Shown: positions 12,867 to 17,347 of the stretch, piece after piece
How positions within the stretch are numbered: position 1 is the stretch's first letter
Layout: every line of letters starts with the position of its first letter
Source of the DNA: Candidatus Roizmanbacteria bacterium CG_4_10_14_0_2_um_filter_36_35
GTDB lineage: Bacteria > Patescibacteriota > Microgenomatia > UBA1406 > GWC2-37-13
Assembly: GCA_002792355.1 (NCBI GenBank)
Contig: PFOE01000036.1
Location: 1-17,347 of the forward strand
Direction: 5' to 3'
DNA length: 17,347 bases
The notes under the pieces: generated by a model
Database searches by the model: none
Told to the model about the DNA's origin: nothing
The model's input: the letters and a program-made list of their open reading frames with translations, nothing else
Made by a program: the position numbers and the translations under genes

Positions 12867-15077
12867 ATGGATCCTAAATATCAACCGCAACAAATTGAAG
12901 AAAAATTATATCGGGAATGGGAAGAAAAAGGCTATTTTAAAGCCAATATCAACAAAAAAAAGAAACCCTTTTCAATTATTCTTCCTCCTCCAAATGCTAA
13001 CGCCGACCTTCATCTTGGTCACGCTATGTATGTAGTCGAGGATATCATGATCCGTTATCATAAATTATTAGGAGATGAAGTTCTTTGGTTGCCTGGGGCT
13101 GATCATGCCGGTTTTGAAACCCAATTCGTTTTTGAAAATCATCTAAAAAAAGAAGGAAAGAGCCGTTTTGACTTTGACAGAGACAGTTTATTCAAAATAA
13201 TCTGGGAATTTGTTTGGCAAAATCGCGGCAATATGGAGGATCAACTGCGTAAACTAGGCTTTGCTCTAGATTGGGGAAAGAAAAAATTTTCCATGGATGA
13301 AGATATTGTTAAAATCATTTACCAGACTTTCAAAAAACTCCATGATCAGGGTTTAGTCTATCGGGAAAAAAGACTAGTGAACTACTGTACTTTTTGTGGA
13401 ACATCATTTTCTGATTTGGAAGTTATTTATAAGGAAAAAATCTCACCACTTTATTATATGAAATACGGCCCTTTTACTTTAGCCACTACCCGTCCAGAGA
13501 CTAAATTTGGAGATACAGCTGTTGTCGTTAATCCAAAAGATAAAAGGTATAAAAAATGGATAGGAAAGGAAATAGAGGTAGAAGGTTTGACAGGAAAGTT
13601 TAAGCTTAAAGTAGTCAGTGATGAATCGGTTGATCCGAAGTTTGGAACAGGCGTAGTCAAAGTGACTCCAGCTCATGATTTTACTGATTTTGAAACTAGT
13701 AGAAGGCACAATTTAGAGATGAAACAAGTAATTGGTTTTGACGGTAAATTAAATGAATTAACAGGTATCTACCAGGGATTATATGTTAATCAAGCGAGAA
13801 CAAAAATAGTCGAAGACCTGAAAAAGAAAGGTTTATTAGTAAAAATCAAGGAAGATTATAAAAATAGAGTGGGGACGTGTTATAAATGCGGTAGGGTATT
13901 AGAACCATTACCCAAGGAACAGTGGTTTGTAAAAATCAGACCTCTGGCCGATAAAGCTAAAAAGCTTGTTAATGAAGAAAAAATAAAAATCTATCCTAGA
14001 AGATTTAAGAAAATATTAATTTGGTGGTTAGATAATTTCCGCGACTGGAACATATCACGGCAGGTTGTTTGGGGAATAAGAATTCCGGCTTATTTTTGTC
14101 AATTGAAAAAACAATGGTTTATTGAGCCTATTCCACCGAAGCGGTGTACAATATGTGGCGGCCAGGATTTTAAACAAGACGAAGACACTTTTGACACCTG
14201 GTTTTCATCGGCTCAATGGCCTTTCGCTACGTTAATGACGCAAAATGTCATTGCGAGCGATAGCGAAGCAATCTCAAAAAAAGAGATTACTTCGTCGTCT
14301 TTGACTCCTCGTAATGACAGTTTTTTTAATTATTTTTATCCGACCACAGTAATGGAAACTGGTTATGACATTCTTCCTTGGTGGGTAGCAAGGATGATTA
14401 TGATTGGGTATTTTGCTACAGGCAAACCGCCTTTCAAAAATATTTTTCTCCACGGTCTAATCCGTGATAAAGATGGTAAAAAAATGAGCAAGAGCAAAGG
14501 CAATGTCATTAATCCGATGGATATGGTTGATAAGTATGGGGCCGATGCTTTGCGTTCGGCTCTGATATTTGGTGCAAAAGAAGGAAACGATCTATCTTTT
14601 TCGGAAGAAAAAGTTATCGGTATGAGGAATTTTACGAACAAAATCTGGAATATAGGACGGTTCATTTGGATGAACCATTCTGTCATCCCGACCAAGTCCC
14701 GCTTAGCGGGACGCGTGGAGGGATCTAAACAAAAAGATTCCTCGACTCCGCTTCGCTCCGCTCGGAATGACACCTTGAGACAATTACAAAAGGAGTTCAA
14801 GGAAGAGAAGAAAAAATATCTTAAACTGATGGACAGCTACCGTTTTTCCCAGGCGTTGGGATTGGTTTATGAGTTTCTTTGGCATCGGTTTGCCGACTAC
14901 TATATTGAGCAATTGAAAGACGAAGTAATACATGGTAATATAGAAGCTTTGAAAACACTTAGGGAAGTTTATCTGGAGAATCTGAAAATGCTCCATCCGT
15001 TTATTCCGTTTGTGAGTGATGCTGTGTGGAAGGTGTTTAAAGGCGAAAGAAGTAGCATATTAAGTGAAAAGTTATAA
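12867..15077 (+). CDS. valS: Valyl-tRNA synthetase, 736 aa, with two in-frame REP-like insertions
   Basis: Charges tRNA-Val in the cytoplasm. Class I signatures are HLGH (49-52) and KMSKS (539-543). The editing domain shows TTRPETKFGDTAVVV and GTGVVKVTPAHDFTD, and three Cys pairs (CTFC, CYKC, CTIC) suggest zinc-ribbon elements. DTFDTWFSSAQWPF and GYDILPWWVARM are typical of ValRS. Residues about 461-485 and 606-636 do not belong to the family: they are translated palindromic elements. The chain ends soon after HPFIPFVSDAVW, without the C-terminal coiled coil of longer ValRS enzymes. A G-rich stretch (GGGGGTGAG) three bases before the ATG may act as a ribosome-binding site. No other candidate for this function is present in the window. 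Confidence 0.96.
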   Translation: MDPKYQPQQIEEKLYREWEEKGYFKANINKKKKPFSIILPPPNANADLHLGHAMYVVEDIMIRYHKLLGDEVLWLPGADHAGFETQFVFENHLKKEGKSRFDFDRDSLFKIIWEFVWQNRGNMEDQLRKLGFALDWGKKKFSMDEDIVKIIYQTFKKLHDQGLVYREKRLVNYCTFCGTSFSDLEVIYKEKISPLYYMKYGPFTLATTRPETKFGDTAVVVNPKDKRYKKWIGKEIEVEGLTGKFKLKVVSDESVDPKFGTGVVKVTPAHDFTDFETSRRHNLEMKQVIGFDGKLNELTGIYQGLYVNQARTKIVEDLKKKGLLVKIKEDYKNRVGTCYKCGRVLEPLPKEQWFVKIRPLADKAKKLVNEEKIKIYPRRFKKILIWWLDNFRDWNISRQVVWGIRIPAYFCQLKKQWFIEPIPPKRCTICGGQDFKQDEDTFDTWFSSAQWPFATLMTQNVIASDSEAISKKEITSSSLTPRNDSFFNYFYPTTVMETGYDILPWWVARMIMIGYFATGKPPFKNIFLHGLIRDKDGKKMSKSKGNVINPMDMVDKYGADALRSALIFGAKEGNDLSFSEEKVIGMRNFTNKIWNIGRFIWMNHSVIPTKSRLAGRVEGSKQKDSSTPLRSARNDTLRQLQKEFKEEKKKYLKLMDSYRFSQALGLVYEFLWHRFADYYIEQLKDEVIHGNIEALKTLREVYLENLKMLHPFIPFVSDAVWKVFKGERSSILSEKL
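14246..14319. repeat. REP-like element inside valS (first copy)
   Basis: Seventy-four bp, TGTCATTGCGAGCGATAGCG at the left and CTCGTAATGACA at the right. It is read as VIASDSEAISKK...RNDS. It separates SSAQWPFATLM from YPTTVMETGYDI, which are close together in other ValRS proteins. Confidence 0.85.
14681..14772. repeat. REP-like element inside valS (second copy)
   Basis: Ninety-two bp, TGTCATCCCGACC at the left and CTCGGAATGACA at the right, with GTCCCGCTTAGCGGGAC as an inner hairpin. It is read as VIPTKSRLAGRVEGS. It lies in the anticodon-binding region between GRFIWMN and LRQLQKEF. Confidence 0.85.
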
Positions 15078-15089
15078 ATTAAACAACAT

Positions 15090-15189
15090 TGTCATTCCGA
15101 CCAAGCGACCGTAGGGAGCGCGTGGAGGAATCTTAAAAAGATCCCTCGACTCGTCTCCGTCAGCTGGCGGATCCTCGCTCGGGATGACA
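15090..15189. repeat. REP-like element in the rpmH leader
   Basis: One hundred bp, TGTCATTCCGACCAAGCGA at the left and GCTCGGGATGACA at the right. The near-palindrome CCGTCAGCTGGCGG is nested in it. It ends 11 bases before the rpmH ATG, exactly the same distance as at valS (12855 to 12867). Confidence 0.85.
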
Positions 15190-15200
15190 CGAGAGGCGCT

Positions 15201-15335
15201 ATGAAACGAACCTATCAACCCAAAAAGAAAAAAAGAATGAGAAAACACGGATTTTTGAAAAGAATGGACTCTCATGATGGGAGGAGAGTTTTGAAAAGAA
15301 GAAGAATAAAAGGGAGGAAGAGAATCACAATATAA
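15201..15335 (+). CDS. rpmH: Ribosomal protein bL34, 44 aa
   Basis: The 44-residue product MKRTYQPKKKKRMRKHGFLK... with HDGRRVLKRRRIKGRKR matches bL34 throughout (the family is 44-50 residues, strongly basic, with the start MKRTYQP and the 'HGF..R' motif). It is a component of the large ribosomal subunit that contacts 23S rRNA. A GAGAGG at 15191-15196, four bases before the ATG, serves as the Shine-Dalgarno sequence, right after a REP-like element. It starts the rpmH-yidC-jag cluster. The usual next gene, rnpA, is missing. Confidence 0.97.
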   Translation: MKRTYQPKKKKRMRKHGFLKRMDSHDGRRVLKRRRIKGRKRITI

Positions 15336-15402
15336 TTCCAATCTACGAATGAATCCTAATCTACAAATATTTGTTGATTAGAATTAATTAGTAGATTTGG
15401 AT
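15335..15402. repeat. Ungapped 68-bp quasi-palindrome between rpmH and yidC
   Basis: The symmetry axis lies between 15368 and 15369. The core ACAAATATTTGT (15363-15374) is perfect; outward, CTAATC pairs with GATTAG and ATCTAC (15341-15346) with GTAGAT (15391-15396). Twenty-eight of 34 pairs match, with single mismatches at 15347, 15351, 15355 and 15362. The space normally occupied by rnpA holds only this. Confidence 0.75.
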
Positions 15403-15409
15403 CTTATTT

Positions 15410-16210
15410 ATGTTGCAACCAAATTTCTTTAACACTTATCTCGTTTTTCCGATTCTTAATTTATTGATTTTATTCTATAAGGTCTTTCTTTTTATCAGAC
15501 TTCCCGGCGCTTTTGGTTTTGCCATCATAGCTTTAACTGCTTTTGTCAGACTGCTTTTTCAGCCGTTTTTCAAGCGTCAGATGGAGACGGCCTCAAAGAT
15601 GCAGGAACTAAAACCCCATCTTGATAAACTATCGGTAAAGCATAAAAATGATAAAAAGCAACTTCAGCAAGAGCAGATGAAGCTCTATCAACAAGCCGGA
15701 ATTAACCCCGCCTCAGGATGTTTATTTATGATCATCCAGATTCCGATTTTTATTGCTTTATACAACACTCTGTCTTTGTTTTTTAGAAATGGCGACTTAA
15801 CAAAAGTCATTGCAGAAATAAATAAAGTTTTATACGCCCCATTTTTAAAAATAACGACAATTAATCCTTGGTTTTTTGGTTTTAATCTGGCAGTCGCTCC
15901 AAAGCAGTCAGGACTTTGGTATTATCTGTTGATTCCTTTAGTGACAGGACTGTTACAATATTTTCAAGCAGTTTCAATGACGCCTTCAGTATCTCAACCA
16001 AAGCCAACTAATAAGGATAATAATCCCGGCTCCGCTAAAGCTACGGTGGGCGAGGGTGGTGATTTTCAAAAAGCCATGAATACCCAGATGAAGTTCATGT
16101 TTCCAATTATGATCGGCTGGTTTTCTTATACGCTTCCGGTCGGCCTGTCTTTATACTGGAATATATTTTCACTATTTAGCATAATACAAGGGAGAAAAAT
16201 AAGAAAATAG
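15410..16210 (+). CDS. yidC: YidC/OxaA membrane protein insertase, 266 aa
   Basis: Inserts proteins into the cytoplasmic membrane. The chain has the short, Gram-positive-like form with no large extracytoplasmic domain. LTAFVRLLFQPFF carries the conserved groove arginine (Arg47), followed by the cytosolic helical hairpin METASKMQELKPHLDKL...QEQMKLYQQAGINP, and then GCLFMIIQIPIFIALYNTL and the last helices MFPIMIGWFSYTLPVGLSLYW. A stretch reading GSAKATVGEGG near residue 210 (16024-16059) looks like another translated repeat (TCCGCTAAAGCTACGG) in the loop before the last helices. It lies between rpmH and jag, as in many bacteria. No good Shine-Dalgarno sequence is seen. Confidence 0.96.
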   Translation: MLQPNFFNTYLVFPILNLLILFYKVFLFIRLPGAFGFAIIALTAFVRLLFQPFFKRQMETASKMQELKPHLDKLSVKHKNDKKQLQQEQMKLYQQAGINPASGCLFMIIQIPIFIALYNTLSLFFRNGDLTKVIAEINKVLYAPFLKITTINPWFFGFNLAVAPKQSGLWYYLLIPLVTGLLQYFQAVSMTPSVSQPKPTNKDNNPGSAKATVGEGGDFQKAMNTQMKFMFPIMIGWFSYTLPVGLSLYWNIFSLFSIIQGRKIRK

Positions 16211-16325
16211 ACGCTGGATACTAGAAGCTTGAAGCTTGATAAGGAGGTTGGAGGCTTGAAATTAGATAATCAAGTTTCAAACATCAAACTTCATAATCTA
16301 GATTCCAGTTTCAAGCATCAAGCGT
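16211..16325. repeat. Ungapped 115-bp quasi-palindrome with seven-base units between yidC and jag
   Basis: Arms 16211-16267 and 16269-16325 are reverse complements without gaps around the single base 16268, with 42 of 57 positions matching. Units such as GAAGCTT, GATACTA and GATAAGG repeat every seven bases; the GA and CT positions are kept and units 4 and 7 vary, so mismatches fall at arm positions 6, 10, 13, 17, 20, 24, 27 and 31. Confidence 0.8.
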
Positions 16326-16354
16326 TAATTATTAGTTATTAATTAGGAATATAT

Positions 16355-16828
16355 ATGGATAAACTCAGCACAATAAAAACAGAAACAGAGGCGTTGCTTT
16401 CCAAAATGATCGATAAATTTTCCGTAGAAGTTATCGACGAAGAAGGAATTTTTCAGGTAATTATTAAGACAGAAGAAGAAGTTTCGACCGTTATCGGCCG
16501 CCACGGAGAAACCATCAGGGCAATTCAAAAGATTCTTGAGGTGATTTTGTATAAGCAGTTTGGAGAAGCAGTCGAAATTTTAGTCAATGTCAATGACTTT
16601 CGGGAAAAACAAAAAGAAAGACTGGAAATTTTAGCAGCAGAGTATGCGGAAAAAACCCAGGCCAGCCACAGCCCGAGCTTTATCCGCAACCTTTCTTCAT
16701 ATGAGCGTAAGTTAATTCACGAGTATGTTACGAAAAACTATCCTGAATTAACAACCTATTCGATAGGTGAGGGAAGAGATCGCCGGCTGGTTGTTGATAT
16801 GAAGACGAATACTCCTGTTAGCGCGTAA
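16355..16828 (+). CDS. khpB: Jag/KhpB RNA-binding protein (KH plus R3H), 157 aa
   Basis: A KH-type domain (about residues 28-85) contains the GxxG loop in VIGRHGETIRAIQ. The R3H domain (about 105-153) contains SSYERKLIHEYV and RDRRLVVDM. This is the Jag/KhpB family, an RNA-binding protein that acts in the cytoplasm and is usually encoded right after yidC; in Gram-positive bacteria it works with KhpA in RNA and envelope control. The separate N-terminal Jag_N domain of longer relatives is absent. TAGGAA at 16344-16349, about six bases before the ATG, is a ribosome-binding site. Confidence 0.95.
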   Translation: MDKLSTIKTETEALLSKMIDKFSVEVIDEEGIFQVIIKTEEEVSTVIGRHGETIRAIQKILEVILYKQFGEAVEILVNVNDFREKQKERLEILAAEYAEKTQASHSPSFIRNLSSYERKLIHEYVTKNYPELTTYSIGEGRDRRLVVDMKTNTPVSA

Positions 16829-16830
16829 AA

Positions 16831-16869
16831 TTTGACCAATTTTACCAATTTAACCAATAAATACCAATA
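16831..16869. repeat. Left ACCAAT-unit arm flanking the four-helix-bundle gene
   Basis: Repeated ACCAAT units about nine bases apart. It is the imperfect reverse complement of the right arm at 17254-17298: TATTGGT, ATTGGT, AAATTGGTA, ATTGGTC and ATT match in the same order. Confidence 0.7.
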
Positions 16870-16872
16870 AGG

Positions 16873-17238
16873 TTAATGGCGAGCGTTTTCCATAATACTA
16901 CTTACAATCATTTGGATTTCATGAGCTTCTTGAATATAAGGATTAACTAAATCTTTCGGTAAAATTCCCGTATCTCTAATAAAGCTCAACCAATATTTTG
17001 TTTCTTTAGTTTCTTTTCTGACAATCATATATTTGGCAATAAAATCTTTTGATGAAGAAGCGCCGTCTGCCTCTTGGTCATTGGCTCCCATTGAGGTCAA
17101 AGATGAAGAAATTTGCTCAATGATGGGTAGATTTTCTTTAGTTTTAGGAATTTTCCTTACAATCTCTTTAAAACAATTAACAACAAATTTGTAGATTCTT
17201 TTATGGATATCTTTATCGGTGTCTCGGTATTTGTTCAT
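16873..17238 (-). CDS. Four-helix-bundle protein, S23/IVP (23S rRNA intervening-sequence) family, 121 aa
   Basis: An all-helical protein of the size of the family (about 115-130 residues): IYKFVVNCFKEIVRKIPKT, IIEQISSSLTSMGANDQEADG, SSSKDFIAKYMIVRKETKET and KYWLSFIRDTG, followed by a last helix HEIQMIVSSIMENAR. Proteins of this fold are encoded in rRNA intervening sequences in some bacteria and, as Avd, beside diversity-generating retroelements, where they bind nucleic acid; no reverse transcriptase is seen here. The start at 17238 fits TAAAAT six bases upstream. The gene lies between complementary ATTGGT/ACCAAT arms. Confidence 0.85.
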   Translation of the reverse strand: MNKYRDTDKDIHKRIYKFVVNCFKEIVRKIPKTKENLPIIEQISSSLTSMGANDQEADGASSSKDFIAKYMIVRKETKETKYWLSFIRDTGILPKDLVNPYIQEAHEIQMIVSSIMENARH

Positions 17239-17244
17239 TAATTC

Positions 17245-17250
17245 ATTTTA
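17245..17250 (-). promoter_or_regulatory. -10 element giving a leaderless start at 17238
   Basis: Minus-strand TAAAAT, six bases, ATG. The upstream sequence is the ATTGGT repeat array. Confidence 0.45.
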
Positions 17251-17253
17251 TCA

Positions 17254-17347
17254 TCTATTGGTCGGATTGGTAAATTGGTAGTATTGGTCGGATTATTCAT
17301 GGTCGGATTGGTAAATTGGTAGTATTGGTCGGATTATTCATGGTCGG
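17254..17347. repeat. Right ATTGGT arm and 41-bp tandem repeats, cut by the window end
   Basis: A 41-bp unit (17260-17300) is repeated exactly at 17301-17341, and six bases of a third copy reach the window end. Each unit contains ATTGGT sub-units, namely ATTGGTAA, ATTGGTAGT and ATTGGTCGG, then ATTATTCAT. Confidence 0.92.

Noticed and set aside
14363..14800. Minus-strand open frame of 145 aa opposite valS
   Set aside because: It covers the KMSKS region of ValRS in antisense plus a palindromic element, which is open in several frames. There is no independent support.
15072..15341. Minus-strand open frame opposite rpmH
   Set aside because: It is the complement of rpmH and the REP-like element, and it has no promoter or family resemblance. 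bL34 is unmistakable on the plus strand.
17260..17347. CRISPR array
   Set aside because: The 41-bp units are directly adjacent and identical, with no variable spacers and no cas gene nearby. They are tandem repeats.
16873..17347. Diversity-generating retroelement (Avd-like protein plus repeats)
   Set aside because: No reverse transcriptase and no template/variable repeat pair with adenine-specific differences is visible in the window.
1..17347. tRNA genes
   Set aside because: No cloverleaf with a GGTTCGAATC-type T-arm and matching acceptor stem was recognised in the gaps. The TTCGA-rich sites belong to the REP-like elements. A tRNA scan would settle this.

Overview
The window looks like a piece of a streamlined, AT-rich bacterial chromosome of the candidate phyla radiation (Patescibacteria, probably Microgenomates-like). 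This assignment rests on gene content and style and has not been tested by a search. The signs are very short intergenic gaps, convergent genes whose ends overlap by about 20 bp, standard stops including TGA, tandem VirB2/TrbC-like small membrane proteins, a DUF2298 membrane protein, an archaeal-type ATP-dependent DNA ligase, a YidC without a large periplasmic domain, and many dispersed REP-like palindromes.

Layout. 1-560: 3'-truncated minus-strand gene for an HTH protein with a possible LAGLIDADG-like domain and a disturbed 5' end. 638-1066: small membrane-anchored protein. 1203-1322: stand-alone 5S rRNA gene on the minus strand, divergent from a three-gene membrane/signalling operon at 1349-3932 (bacterial PH-domain protein, 70-aa two-helix protein, degenerate PP2C-like/TM/propeller protein). 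3936-4600: two VirB2/TrbC-like proteins on the minus strand, divergent from a Fic protein at 4624-5667. 5834-7555: ATP-dependent DNA ligase. 7535-9144: two divergent family 2 glycosyltransferases. 9122-9925: EEP-family hydrolase. About 9982-10295: AT-rich block with DnaA-box-like sites and operator-like palindromes, a consensus promoter and a 50-aa gene. 10400-12745: DUF2298 membrane protein. 12867-15077: valyl-tRNA synthetase. 15201-16828: rpmH, yidC and jag/khpB, the classical ribosome/membrane-insertion cluster, but with no rnpA. 16873-17238: four-helix-bundle (S23/IVP-type) gene lying between inverted ATTGGT-type arms, with 41-bp tandem repeats running off the window edge.

Three patterns cut across the genes. 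(1) Leaderless expression: eight coding starts lie 6-8 nt downstream of a TATAAT-like -10 hexamer, and a ninth lies 12 nt downstream of one. Two intergenic gaps share the same overlapping bidirectional element AGTATATAAT. (2) A family of REP-like palindromic elements, about 70-100 bp with ends TGTCAT...ATGACA, lies between genes and also inside genes without breaking the reading frame, including twice in the essential valyl-tRNA synthetase and at least three times in the DUF2298 gene. (3) Three intergenic quasi-palindromes (1143-1195, 15335-15402, 16211-16325) are symmetric without gaps and have almost no loop, with mismatches at fairly regular spacing. The inverted arms around the four-helix-bundle gene have similar style, which suggests, as inference, an IVS-like element with gene-less relatives. 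No tRNA, CRISPR array or insertion sequence was recognised.
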